This document shows, one piece after another, positions 48,208-56,826 of a stretch of DNA of 64,000 nt. The notes under the pieces were generated by a model that saw only the letters and a list, made by a program, of their open reading frames with translations, did not search any database and had not been told where the DNA came from. Position 1 is the stretch's first letter, and each line of letters starts with the position of its first letter. The DNA lies in the NCBI RefSeq assembly GCF_900103195.1, contig NZ_FMWU01000011.1, positions 1 through 64,000 of the forward strand, written 5' to 3'. The DNA is from Methylobacterium sp. UNC378MF (GTDB lineage Bacteria > Pseudomonadota > Alphaproteobacteria > Rhizobiales > Beijerinckiaceae). Made by a program: the position numbers and the translations under genes.

Positions 48208-49452
48208 ATGGCGACAGACGATCCCGTGCATTCGAAACTCCGCCGCCGCCTGCTGCTCGGCCTCGCGGCGGCCCCGCTGGCCGCCTCCCTGTCGCGAATC
48301 GCGGTGGCACCGGCCGCGGCGGCCGATGCCGGCGGTCTCGCGGTGACCGACAGCGAGGTGACGGTCGGCATCCTGCACTCGATCACCGGAACGATGGCGA
48401 TCTCCGAGACGGGGCCGAGCCAGGGCGAGAAGCTCGCGATCCAGCAGATCAACGATGCCGGCGGCGTGCTCGGCCGCAAGATCAAGATCATCCAGGAGGA
48501 CGGCGCCTCCGACTGGCCGACCTTCGCCGAGAAAGCCAAGAAGCTCCTCGTCAACGACCATTGCGCCACGGTGTTCGGCTGCTTCACCTCGGCGTCCCGC
48601 AAGGCGGTGCTGCCGGTCTTCGAGCAGTATAACGGCCTCCTGTACTACCCGACCTTCTACGAGGGCCTGGAGCAGTCGAAGAACGTCTTCTACACCGGCC
48701 AGGAGGCCACGCAGCAGATCCTCGCCGGCCTCGACTGGGTCCACAAGGAGAAGGGCGGCGACAGCTTCTACTTCATCGGCTCCGACTACATCTGGCCGCG
48801 CACCTCCAACAAGATCGCCCGCAGACACATCGAGACCGTGCTCAAGGGCAAGGTCGTCGGCGAGGAGTATTTCCCGCTCGGTCACACCCAGTTCAACTCG
48901 GTCATCAACAAGATCAAGCTGACCAAGCCGAAGGTGATCTTCGCCACGATCGTGGGCGGCTCGAACGTGGCGTTCTACAAGCAGCTCAAGGCGGCCGGCA
49001 TCGACCTGTCGAAGCAGGTGCTGATCACCCTGTCGGTCACCGAGGACGAGATCGACGGCATCGGCGGCGAGAACATTGCCGGGGCCTATTCCTGCATGAA
49101 GTACTTCCAGTCGATCGACAACGAGAACAACAAGGCCTTCGTCGCGGCCTTCAAGAAGATGTGGGGTGAGAAGACCGTCATCGGCGACGTGACGCAGGCG
49201 GCCTATCTCGGCCCGTTCCTGTGGAAGATGGCCTGCGAGAAGGCCGGCTCGTTCGACGTCGACAAGGTGGTGGCGGCTTCGCCGGGCCTGGAATTCAAGG
49301 GCGCGCCGGAAGGCTACGTGAAGATCGACGAGAACCATCACCTCTGGTCGAAGACCCGGGTCGGAAAGGCCAAGCCCGACGGCCAGTTCGAGATCGTCTA
49401 CACCAGCCCCGAGCTGATCAAGCCCGATCCGTTCCCGAAGGGCTATCAGTGA
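48208..49452 (+). CDS. urtA: Urea/short-amide ABC transporter substrate-binding protein, UrtA paralogue
   Basis: A 414-residue periplasmic type I binding protein. The N-terminal signal has an RRRLLLG twin-arginine-like run, suggesting Tat export. The mature fold shows VTVGILHSITGTMAISETG, a ligand-site stretch FGCFTSASRKAVLPVFEQYNGLLYYP and EGLEQSKNVFYTG, all typical of UrtA/FmdD. A second, longer UrtA (54700-55995) heads the urtABCDE operon, so this copy is orphan, lying 174 bases after ureD on the plus strand. The gap has a short AT-rich stretch around 48085-48120 that may hold its promoter. It may widen the range of urea, formamide or acetamide taken up. Confidence 0.9.
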   Translation: MATDDPVHSKLRRRLLLGLAAAPLAASLSRIAVAPAAAADAGGLAVTDSEVTVGILHSITGTMAISETGPSQGEKLAIQQINDAGGVLGRKIKIIQEDGASDWPTFAEKAKKLLVNDHCATVFGCFTSASRKAVLPVFEQYNGLLYYPTFYEGLEQSKNVFYTGQEATQQILAGLDWVHKEKGGDSFYFIGSDYIWPRTSNKIARRHIETVLKGKVVGEEYFPLGHTQFNSVINKIKLTKPKVIFATIVGGSNVAFYKQLKAAGIDLSKQVLITLSVTEDEIDGIGGENIAGAYSCMKYFQSIDNENNKAFVAAFKKMWGEKTVIGDVTQAAYLGPFLWKMACEKAGSFDVDKVVAASPGLEFKGAPEGYVKIDENHHLWSKTRVGKAKPDGQFEIVYTSPELIKPDPFPKGYQ

Positions 49453-49665
49453 TCTTGATGACCGATCATCCTGGCGAGGACGGGAAGGCCTCCCCTTCCC
49501 CCATCCCGGCTCCTGCCCCGTCGACCGCCCGATGCAGAACTCAACGACCGGGGTGCGCGAGCGGCCGGTGCGGACGGTGCTGAAGGACCGGCCCGATGGC
49601 CGGGGAGGCGCGGAGCGGGGCGGCCGGGTCTCGCAGGCGCTGACGCGACCGATCGGTCGCTCCTG

Positions 49666-49872
49666 TCAGCTCTGCTCCGCGCGGTCCGTTCCGTCGCACG
49701 ATTCGGCCTCCCGGCGGGCCGCGCGGGCCTGGGCGATCAGGTCGGCGGCCGTCAGCGCGGCGTTCGTCCCCGCACCGCCGGCCAGCAGCAAGCCCGGCGG
49801 GACGGTCCGGATCTGGGTGCGGGCGCCACGCAGGCTGCGGCGCCCGGTTCTGCGATCCGTCGCGTTCGTCAT
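49666..49872 (-). CDS. Small hypothetical protein (68 aa)
   Basis: A 68-residue protein starting at an ATG at 49872 with a GACAGGCGG site at modest distance. The middle reads PGLLLAGGAGTNAALTAADLIAQARAARREAES, a plausible helical stretch; the ends are basic and acidic respectively. It lies 16 bases after the 26-codon frame at 49969 and could be cotranscribed with it. No family is recognised. The antisense frame is longer but has no ribosome site. Confidence 0.4.
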   Translation of the reverse strand: MTNATDRRTGRRSLRGARTQIRTVPPGLLLAGGAGTNAALTAADLIAQARAARREAESCDGTDRAEQS

Positions 49873-49888
49873 GACGCCGCGCCGCCTG

Positions 49889-49969
49889 TCAGCGCGGGCC
49901 GGGCTGCGGACGAGGCCTCGGTACCGCGATGGTGACCAGCTCGCCGGTGATCGGATCGAGGATCGTCAT
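49889..49969 (-). CDS. Very small open frame (26 aa) with strong ribosome site
   Basis: MTILDPITGELVTIAVPRPR and six more residues, encoded from an ATG at 49969 directly after GGGAGGGCCC. It is too short for routine gene finders. The strong ribosome site and codon use favour translation; it could be a leader peptide or a real microprotein. The 130 bases upstream (50000-50130) are AT-richer than average and could hold a promoter. Confidence 0.4.
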   Translation of the reverse strand: MTILDPITGELVTIAVPRPRPQPGPR

Positions 49970-50155
49970 GGGCCCTCCCGTGATTGAACCCCCATGGCGA
50001 ACCCGAATTGTGGTTTAACATGGGCCAAGTGGGGCATGTGCACAGATTTGGAGGCTGATGATCTGAATGGCCCCTCTCTGATTGCTGAATATCCACTCCA
50101 ATATATGTGTTAAGGAGCCGCATTCCCGGAGCGGGGGCGTTGCGGCGGTCGCGCC

Positions 50156-50857
50156 CTACACCGACATCCACCGGAGCACGTCGGCCTCGACCATCCCGGC
50201 CCGGGGGCCGGCCAGCACCACCTGCCCGCGATCCATCACCGCGTAGGAATCGCAGAGGTCGCGGGCCCAGGCGAAATACTGCTCGACCAGCACGATTCCC
50301 ATCTCGCCCTTGCCGCGCAGGTAGGTGATCGCCCGGCCGATATCCTTGATGATCGAGGGCTGGATGCCCTCGGTGGGCTCGTCGAGCACGAGGAGCTTCG
50401 GCCGCGTCACCAGAGCCCGGGCGATGGCGAGCTGCTGCTGCTGGCCGCCCGAGAGGTCGCCGCCGCGCCGGTGCAGCATGTCCTTGAGCACCGGGAACAG
50501 GTCGTAGATCTCCCCGGGGATGTGGCGGTCCCGGCGCTTCAGCGGCGCGAAGCCGGTCTCCAGGTTCTCCTTGACGGTGAGCAGCGGAAAGATCTCGCGC
50601 CCCTGGGGCACGAAGGCGATCCCGGCGCGCGCCCGGTCGTAGGGGGCAAGCCCCTGGATCGGGCGGCCGTCGAGGCGGATCGCGCCGCCGCGCAAAGGCT
50701 GCTGGCCGACGATCGCCCGCATCAGCGAGGTCTTGCCGACGCCGTTGCGGCCCAGCACCGTCGTGACCTGCCCGGCCTCGGCGGTCAGAGAGACGCCGCG
50801 GAGCGCCTGCGCGGCGCCGTAATACAGGTCGATGCCCTCGACGCTCAGCATGGTCAT
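50156..50857 (-). CDS. urtE: Urea ABC transporter ATPase UrtE
   Basis: A 233-residue ATPase of the LivF type. Walker A GRNGVGKTS, the Q loop in FVPQGREIFP, signature LSGGQQQQLAIARAL, Walker B LLVLDEP with TEGIQPS, and the switch His replaced in the sequence LVEQ as in LivF/UrtE. It starts with an ATGA overlap on urtD. It is the last gene of urtABCDE. Confidence 0.94.
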   Translation of the reverse strand: MTMLSVEGIDLYYGAAQALRGVSLTAEAGQVTTVLGRNGVGKTSLMRAIVGQQPLRGGAIRLDGRPIQGLAPYDRARAGIAFVPQGREIFPLLTVKENLETGFAPLKRRDRHIPGEIYDLFPVLKDMLHRRGGDLSGGQQQQLAIARALVTRPKLLVLDEPTEGIQPSIIKDIGRAITYLRGKGEMGIVLVEQYFAWARDLCDSYAVMDRGQVVLAGPRAGMVEADVLRWMSV

Positions 50858-51651
50858 CGTCCCAGATACACTTCGACCACCCGCGGGTCGGCCGAGACCG
50901 CGTCGATCGAGCCCTCGGCCAGCACCGCGCCCTCGTGCAGGCAGGTGACCCGGCAGCCGAGGTCGCGGACGAAGTGCATGTCGTGCTCCACCACCAGGAC
51001 GGCGTGCTCGCCCGCGATCCGCCGGAGCAGGCGGGCGGTCTCGGCGGTCTCGGCATCGGTCATGCCCGCCACCGGCTCGTCGACCAGCAGGAGTTTCGGG
51101 TCCTGCGCGAGCAGCATGCCGATCTCCAGCCACTGCTTCTGGCCGTGGCTGAGATCGGCCGCCGGGCGGTCGCGATGGGCCAGGAGGCCGACGGTCTCCA
51201 GGAGGGCGTCGATCCGCGCCCGCGCCACCCGGTTGCGCCAGCCGAACAGGGACGCGAAGGCGGCCCGCGGCCCCTTGAGGGCCAGCAGGATGTTGTCGGC
51301 CACCGTGTGGCTCTCGAACACCGTCGGCTTCTGGAACTTGCGGCCGATGCCGAGGTCCGCGATCGCCGGCTCGTCGCTCTTCAGGAGGTCGTGGGTGCCG
51401 TCGAACAGGGCGATACCGCTATCCGGCCGGGTCTTGCCGGTGATGCAGTCCATCATGGTGGTCTTGCCGGCGCCGTTCGGGCCGATGATCGCCCGCAATT
51501 CGCCGCGGGCTAGCGTCAGCGACAGGCCGCGCAGGGCCTTGTAGCCGTCGAATGTCACCCGCAGGTCGTCGACATAGAGGAGTGCGTCCGTCTCGCGCTT
51601 CCGGTTGGCGGGGCCGCGGGCATCCGGGTGTTCGAGGAGGTCGGTGCTCAC
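50854..51651 (-). CDS. urtD: Urea ABC transporter ATPase UrtD
   Basis: A 265-residue LivG-type ATPase. After a ~25-residue polar leader come Walker A GPNGAGKTT, the signature LSHGQKQWLEIGMLL and Walker B LLLVDEP followed by VAGMTD, a UrtD hallmark. The GTG at 51651 overlaps the urtC stop by 4 bases (GTGA). It pairs with UrtE under the two permeases. Confidence 0.94.
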   Translation of the reverse strand: MSTDLLEHPDARGPANRKRETDALLYVDDLRVTFDGYKALRGLSLTLARGELRAIIGPNGAGKTTMMDCITGKTRPDSGIALFDGTHDLLKSDEPAIADLGIGRKFQKPTVFESHTVADNILLALKGPRAAFASLFGWRNRVARARIDALLETVGLLAHRDRPAADLSHGQKQWLEIGMLLAQDPKLLLVDEPVAGMTDAETAETARLLRRIAGEHAVLVVEHDMHFVRDLGCRVTCLHEGAVLAEGSIDAVSADPRVVEVYLGR

Positions 51652-52802
51652 GAGCCCTGCCCTTCTTCCGCGAGTTTCGGGGCGATGGCGGGCTCCGGCG
51701 GCAGCTTGGCGGCCGCGCGCCGGCCGCCGAACCGCTCGATCGCGGTGCCGACGAGGCCGCGGGGCAGGAACAGCGTCACGACCACGAACAGGCCGCCGAG
51801 CGCGAACAGCCACGCGTCGGGCATCGCGCCGGTGAGCACGGTCTTGGCGTAGTTGACCAGCACGGCGCCGAGCGCCGCGCCGACCAGCGTGCCGCGGCCG
51901 CCCACCGCCACCCAGATCACCGTCTCGATGGAGTTGGTGGGGGCGAACTCCCCCGGGTTGATGATGCCGACCTGCGGCACGTAGAGGGCGCCGGCGACGC
52001 CCGCCATCATGGCCGAGACCGTGAAGGCCAGCGTCTTGAAGTGCTCCGGCCGGTAGCCGAGGAAGCGCGTGCGGCTCTCGGCGTCGCGCACCGCGATCAG
52101 GATCTTTCCGTAGGCCGACACGGTCATGATCCGGGCGATCAGGTAGCCGAGCGCCAGCGCGATTCCGGTGGCGACGAAGATGCCGACGCGGAAGCCCTGT
52201 GCCTGGACGGAAAATCCCAGGAGATCTTTGAAGTCGGTGAGCCCGTTGTTGCCGCCGAGGCCCATGTCGTTGCGGAAGAAGGCGAGCATCAGCGCGTAGG
52301 TCAGCGCCTGGGTGATGATCGACAGGTAGACGCCCGTGACCCGCGACCGGAAGGCGAGCCAGCCGAACACGAAGGCGAGAAGCCCCGGCACCAGCAGCAC
52401 CATCAGGGCCGCGAAGGCGAAGTGGTCGAAGCCGTACCAGTACCAGGGCAGGGCCTTGTAGTTCAGGAACACCATGAAGTCGGGCAGGACCGGGTTTCCG
52501 TAGACGCCGCGCGAGCCGATCTGGCGCATCAGGTACATGCCCATCGCGTAGCCGCCGAGCGCGAAGAACGCCCCGTGGCCGAGCGAGAGGATGCCGCAAT
52601 AACCCCAGACCAGGTCGAGGCTGACGGCGAGCAGCGCGTAGGCGAGATATTTTCCGAAGAGCGAGACGAGGTAGGTGGGCACGTGCAGGCCGGAGCCTTC
52701 CGGTACGGCGAGGTTCAGCACCGGCACGGCGAGGCAGAACGCCGCCAGCGCGGCGAGGAAGATCCAGCCCTTCCGGTCGATGAGGGGGGTGCGGGGGGTC
52801 AT
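51648..52802 (-). CDS. urtC: Urea ABC transporter permease UrtC
   Basis: A 384-residue LivM-type permease with ~9-10 spans. Motifs SLDLVWGYCGILSLGHGAFFALGGY, FFRNDMGLGGNNGLTDF and the loop IAVRDAESRTRFLGY, which docks on the ATPase, are typical of UrtC. The ATG at 52802 has a weak ribosome site. It is separated from urtB by 151 bases holding a palindromic repeat. Confidence 0.93.
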   Translation of the reverse strand: MTPRTPLIDRKGWIFLAALAAFCLAVPVLNLAVPEGSGLHVPTYLVSLFGKYLAYALLAVSLDLVWGYCGILSLGHGAFFALGGYAMGMYLMRQIGSRGVYGNPVLPDFMVFLNYKALPWYWYGFDHFAFAALMVLLVPGLLAFVFGWLAFRSRVTGVYLSIITQALTYALMLAFFRNDMGLGGNNGLTDFKDLLGFSVQAQGFRVGIFVATGIALALGYLIARIMTVSAYGKILIAVRDAESRTRFLGYRPEHFKTLAFTVSAMMAGVAGALYVPQVGIINPGEFAPTNSIETVIWVAVGGRGTLVGAALGAVLVNYAKTVLTGAMPDAWLFALGGLFVVVTLFLPRGLVGTAIERFGGRRAAAKLPPEPAIAPKLAEEGQGS

Positions 52803-52830
52803 AGGACAGATCCGTACACGCGGACGCGCA

Positions 52831-52939
52831 TCCCCTCCCCCTTGCGGGGAGGGGTAGGGGTGGGGGTGGTCCCGGATCGGGCGCGGCGGTGCCTTCTGCG
52901 CCACCCCCACCCTCGGTCCCTCCCCGCAAGGGGGAGGGA
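52831..52939. repeat. Palindromic intergenic repeat, copy 1 (urtB-urtC gap)
   Basis: Outer arms of about 22 bases (TCCCCTCCCCCTTGCGGGGA and its near-complement ending GCAAGGGGGAGGGA) enclose G-rich and C-rich inner arms (GGGGTGGG and CCACCCCCACCC). A related element lies at 54593-54690. Such REP-like hairpins between operon genes often tune mRNA stability or arise as mobile miniature repeats. Confidence 0.8.
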
Positions 52940-52953
52940 AGGACGCTGGTCCC

Positions 52954-54525
52954 TCACGATTCCACCGCCCGGCCCTTGAGCGCGAACAGGCCGCGCGGGC
53001 GCTTCTGGATGAACAGGATGATGAAGATCAGCAGGCCGATCTTGGCGAGCACCGCGCCGATATACGGCTCGGCGAGCTTGTTCACGACGCCGAGCGTCAG
53101 CGCCGCCACCAGCGTCCCCCAGAGATTGCCGACGCCGCCGAACACCACCACGAGGAACGAGTCGATGATGTAGCCCTGGCCGAGATTGGGCGAGACGTTG
53201 TCGATCTGCGACAGCGCCACCCCGGCCATCCCGGCAATGCCGGAGCCGAGCCCGAAGGTCAGCGCGTCGACATAGGGGGTGCGGATGCCCATGGCGGCGG
53301 CCATGCGCCGGTTCTGGGTGACCGCGCGGGTCTTCAGGCCGAAGGACGTCCTGCGCAGCACGAACAGGAGGCCCAGGAACACCGCCAGAGCGAACACGAT
53401 GATCCAGAGCCGGCCCCAGGTGATCGACAGGCCGTAAAAATCGACGGCGCCGCTCATGAAGGCGGGGGCGCCGACCTCGCGGTTGGTCGGGCCGAAGAGC
53501 GAGCGCACCCCCTGCTGCAGGACGAGGCTGACCCCGAAGGTGGCGAGCAGCGTCTCCAGGGGACGCCCGTACAGGAAGCGGATGATGAACCGCTCGATCA
53601 GCACGCCCATCAACCCGGCCACCAGGAACGCGCAGGGGATGCTGATCGCGAGCGACCAGCCGAACAGGGATGGCGCCTTGGTGCGGATCAGCTCCTGCAC
53701 GCCGTAGGTCGTGTAGGCGCCGAGCATCACCATCTCGCCGTGGGCCATGTTGATCACGCCCATCACCCCGAAGGTGATGGCAAGCCCGATGGCGGCGAGG
53801 AGCAGGACCGAGCCGAGCGAGATGCCGTACCAGACGTTCTGGAGGGCGCCGAGGATCGCCAGCCGCGTCTCGATCGCCGCGATGCCCCGGCCGGCCGCCG
53901 CCCGCACCGCCTCGCTCGGATCCGCCGCGAGACCGCGCAGGATGCCCATCGCGTCGCCATCGCCCCGGGCTTGGAGGGCAGAAATTGCGGCAATCCGGTC
54001 GGCCTCCGCGGTTCCGGGCTTGGCGAGCAGCAATGCGGCGCGCGCCTCGGTCAGCGCCTGCCGGATTCCGGGCTGCGTCTCGCGCGCCAGGGCCGCGTCG
54101 AGGGCTGCGAGCGCTGCCGCGTCCCGGGCCTTGAACACCGCGTCCGTGGCGGCGCGGCGCTTGGCGGGATCGGGGCTCGCGAGGTCGAGCTGGCCGCGGG
54201 CGGCCTCGATCGCTCGGCGGACCCGGTTGTTGGCCCGCACCGGCTTGAGATCGGAACCGCCGGCGGCGGGAGCGCCGGTCCGGGCATCCACGACGGCGTT
54301 GCCCTGCCGGATCAGCAGGGTCTTGTCCGGGCCCACCAGCAGCCGTCCGTCCGCCAGGGCCGCGAGGATCGCGTCGGCGCGCGGGTCGCCGGAGGCGGCG
54401 AGGCCGGTGACGCCCGCCTCGATCTCGGCATAGCCGTCGCCGGCGAGCTGGCCGTAGGGATCGGGCGCCTGGGCCAGCGCAGGGGCGGCCAGCAGCAGGA
54501 CCAGGAGGGTGAGGAGACGGAGCAT
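52954..54525 (-). CDS. urtB: Urea ABC transporter permease UrtB
   Basis: A 523-residue LivH-type permease. A signal peptide (MLRLLTLLVLLLAAPALAQA) and a ~200-residue helical periplasmic domain precede the permease, as is normal for UrtB. The permease part begins near residue 225 (LGALQNVWYGISLGSVLLLAAIGLA) and includes the conserved loop RAVTQNRRMAAAMGI. Its start is the ATG at 54525; the 174-base gap to urtA holds the second palindromic repeat. Confidence 0.94.
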   Translation of the reverse strand: MLRLLTLLVLLLAAPALAQAPDPYGQLAGDGYAEIEAGVTGLAASGDPRADAILAALADGRLLVGPDKTLLIRQGNAVVDARTGAPAAGGSDLKPVRANNRVRRAIEAARGQLDLASPDPAKRRAATDAVFKARDAAALAALDAALARETQPGIRQALTEARAALLLAKPGTAEADRIAAISALQARGDGDAMGILRGLAADPSEAVRAAAGRGIAAIETRLAILGALQNVWYGISLGSVLLLAAIGLAITFGVMGVINMAHGEMVMLGAYTTYGVQELIRTKAPSLFGWSLAISIPCAFLVAGLMGVLIERFIIRFLYGRPLETLLATFGVSLVLQQGVRSLFGPTNREVGAPAFMSGAVDFYGLSITWGRLWIIVFALAVFLGLLFVLRRTSFGLKTRAVTQNRRMAAAMGIRTPYVDALTFGLGSGIAGMAGVALSQIDNVSPNLGQGYIIDSFLVVVFGGVGNLWGTLVAALTLGVVNKLAEPYIGAVLAKIGLLIFIILFIQKRPRGLFALKGRAVES

Positions 54526-54592
54526 GGCACTTCTGGCGGGGTTGGACTCTCGCCTCCCCCGGCGATCCCAGGCTTGCCCGGGATCGCTCGAG

Positions 54593-54690
54593 CTTGTGGG
54601 GAGGAGCCGGAGGTGGGGGTGGAGCAGGATGGAGCGTGGCGGTGCCTCCTGCACCACCCCCCCCTACCCCTCCCCACAAGGGGGAGGGGA
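54593..54690. repeat. Palindromic intergenic repeat, copy 2 (urtA-urtB gap)
   Basis: Arms CTTGTGGGGAGGAG and CTACCCCTCCCCACAAG frame GGTGGGGGTGG and CCACCCCCCC. The core matches the 52831 copy but the outer loop differs (TTGTGG for TTGCGG), with compensating changes on both arms, which suggests the paired structure is maintained. Confidence 0.8.
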
Positions 54691-54699
54691 GACGGCGGC

Positions 54700-55995
54700 T
54701 TACGCGCCGCCGCAGGTCTTGGTCTTGGTGTTGTAGTTGCCGCACTTGAGCTTGACCCAGTCGGCCTCGAGGTCCTTCGAGCCTTCCAGCTGCTTCGACC
54801 ACGCCTCGCCGGGGATCAGGCCCTCGGTTTTCCACACCACGTCGAACTGACCGTTCGACTCGATCTCGCCGATGAAGACCGGCTTGGTGATGTGGTGGTT
54901 CGGCAGCATCGTGGCGGTGCCGCCGGTGAGGTTCTTCTGCTCGATACCCGGGAGGGCGGCGATGACCTTGTCGGGATCGGTGGTGCCGGCCTTCTCGACC
55001 GCCTTCACCCACATGTTGAAGCCGATGTAGTGGGCCTCCATCGGGTCATTGGTGACGGCTTTGGGGTTCTTCTTGAACGCCTGCCACTTCTTGATGAACT
55101 CCTCGTTCTCCGGCGTCTTGATCGACTCGAAGTAGTTCCAGGCGGCGAGGTGGCCGGTGAGCGGCTTGGCGTCGATACCGGCGAGTTCCTCCTCGCCCAC
55201 CGAGAAGGCGACGACCGGGATGTCAGTGGCCTTGATGCCCTGGTTGCCGAGCTCCTTGTAGAACGGCACGTTGGCGTCGCCGTTGATGGTCGAGACCACG
55301 GCGGTCTTCTTGCCGGCCGAGCCGAACGCCTTGATCTTCGACACCTCCGTCTGCCAGTCCGAGAAGCCGAACGGCGTGTAGTTGATCAGGATGTCCTCGT
55401 CCTTGACGCCCTTCGACTTCAGGTAGGCTTCGAGGATCTTGTTGGTGGTGCGCGGGTAGACGTAGTCGGTCCCCTCCAGCACCCAGCGCTTGGCGCCGCC
55501 GCCATCCTCCGACATCAGGTAGTCGACCGCCGGGATCGCCTGCTGGTTCGGGGCGGCTCCGGTGTAGAACACGTTCCGCTCGCTCTCCTCGCCCTCGTAC
55601 TGGACGGGGTAGAACAGGATGTTGTCGAGCTCCTTGAACACCGGCAGCACCGACTTGCGCGACACGCTGGTCCAGCAGCCGAACACGGCCGCGACCTTGT
55701 CCTTGCTGATCAGCTCGCGGGCCTTCTCGGCGAAGAGCGGCCAGTTCGAGGCCGGATCGACCACCACCGGCTCCAGCTTCTTGCCGAGCACGCCGCCCTT
55801 GGCGTTCTGCTCGGCAATCAGCATCAGCATCGCGTCCTTGAGGGTGGTCTCGGAGATCGCCATCGTGCCCGACAGCGAGTGAAGGATGCCGACCTTGATG
55901 GTCTCCTGCGCCCGCGCCGCCCCCGCCCCGAGGGCGCCCATCGCGAGTCCGGCGGCCAGCGCGGCGGCCGAGGCCCAAGTTCCAAATGCCTTCAT
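54700..55995 (-). CDS. urtA: Urea ABC transporter substrate-binding protein UrtA
   Basis: A 431-residue periplasmic binding protein with a Sec signal (about 1-29, cleavage after ARA). Motifs KVGILHSLSGTMAISETTLKD, GVLGKKLEPVVVDPASNWPLF, FGCWTSVSRKSVLPVFKELD and LEGTDYVYPRTTNKI are those of UrtA. It heads urtABCDE with AGGGGA before the ATG and a sigma-54 promoter 43-59 bases upstream. Downstream of it the operon is split from urtB by a palindromic repeat, a common place for differential expression of the binding protein. Confidence 0.95.
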   Translation of the reverse strand: MKAFGTWASAAALAAGLAMGALGAGAARAQETIKVGILHSLSGTMAISETTLKDAMLMLIAEQNAKGGVLGKKLEPVVVDPASNWPLFAEKARELISKDKVAAVFGCWTSVSRKSVLPVFKELDNILFYPVQYEGEESERNVFYTGAAPNQQAIPAVDYLMSEDGGGAKRWVLEGTDYVYPRTTNKILEAYLKSKGVKDEDILINYTPFGFSDWQTEVSKIKAFGSAGKKTAVVSTINGDANVPFYKELGNQGIKATDIPVVAFSVGEEELAGIDAKPLTGHLAAWNYFESIKTPENEEFIKKWQAFKKNPKAVTNDPMEAHYIGFNMWVKAVEKAGTTDPDKVIAALPGIEQKNLTGGTATMLPNHHITKPVFIGEIESNGQFDVVWKTEGLIPGEAWSKQLEGSKDLEADWVKLKCGNYNTKTKTCGGA

Positions 55996-56037
55996 GGCGG
56001 TCCCCTGCGTCGTCTTCCTTGCGACGGGTCGGCGCTT

Positions 56038-56054
56038 CGCAAATCACGTGCCAA
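56038..56054 (-). promoter_or_regulatory. Sigma-54 promoter of the urtABCDE operon
   Basis: On the minus strand the sequence reads TTGGCACGTGATTTGCG, an essentially perfect match to the -24/-12 consensus (TGGCAC, five bases, TTGC). The predicted start lies about 30 bases before the urtA ATG. Sigma-54 with NtrC drives nitrogen-scavenging genes, so induction under nitrogen limitation is the expectation. No clear NtrC palindrome was found upstream. Confidence 0.75.
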
Positions 56055-56314
56055 TTATTTAGGCAGGTCGGGTCGGGCGGCTGTTTCGTGGCCGTCGACG
56101 CATAGAAGGGCGGCGTTTCGCCTGTCCTGCCGGCAGATGCACGAGGCAGTTGGATCAACGGATGGGCATGGCGACCGGAAATGCGCCGGCACGTTGATCA
56201 GGCGCGGATCGGTGCCACTTACCTCAGCCCGCGGCGCGAGCGGAGGCGTCGCCCGACGGGCGGCATCCATGCGGCGTGTCGAAGTCGGGTCGGGGCCCGG
56301 TGCAGCAGGATCAT

Positions 56315-56533
56315 ATGGCAGAGCGCTACTATTTTCGCCTGAGCCGCGATGGCGAGACGATCGAGGACGAGGCGGGAGTCCAGGCCGCATCGCTCGCGCA
56401 TGCGGAAGCGGAAGCGCTGGTGCTGATCGAGGAGTTCCGGCGCTCTGGCGAACTGCCGGACGCCGCGGCGGGCTGGCGCATGGAGATCCATGACGGGAAC
56501 GGCACCGTCCTGCGGACGCTTCAGCTCTCCTGA
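56315..56533 (+). CDS. DUF6894-type small protein
   Basis: A 72-residue protein of the alphaproteobacterial DUF6894 pattern: ERYYFRLSRDGETIEDEAG, a central amphipathic helix (SLAHAEAEALVLIEEF) and a final GWRMEIHDGNGTVL. Function of the family is unknown. The ATG at 56315 follows GCAGGA. It is divergent from the urt operon. Confidence 0.75.
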   Translation: MAERYYFRLSRDGETIEDEAGVQAASLAHAEAEALVLIEEFRRSGELPDAAAGWRMEIHDGNGTVLRTLQLS

Positions 56534-56826
56534 TGCGGCCGCCCCGTCTTCACGAGCCGATAGAACAAGCTTTGGATCGCCGGGCGGAGCGCGGCCCGAT
56601 CGGGCGCATCCCGACGGTCCTGAGCGGCTGCCGGCAGGGACTTCAATCCGCGTCCCGGCATCCCTCGCGGTGTCTGCCGCGATCCGGGGCAATCCGGCTC
56701 TGGGCGGGTTCCGCCGGACGTCCCTTGGGGCGCCGACACGGGTGATCGTCGCATGTTTCCGCAGATCAGGGCCGTCGGAAGATGGGGCGGGACGAGGCGG
56801 TAATTTGATGACGCCGGGGAGTAAGG
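56534..56826. other. Intergenic region before the Crp/Fnr gene
   Basis: These 293 bases hold no convincing gene, hairpin or operator. They separate the DUF6894 gene from the downstream regulator on the same strand. Confidence 0.5.

Noticed and set aside
49532..49987. Plus-strand frame of 151 codons between urtA-like and urtE
   Set aside because: It overlaps the two small minus-strand frames, has no ribosome site and is Arg/Pro-rich like other shadows.
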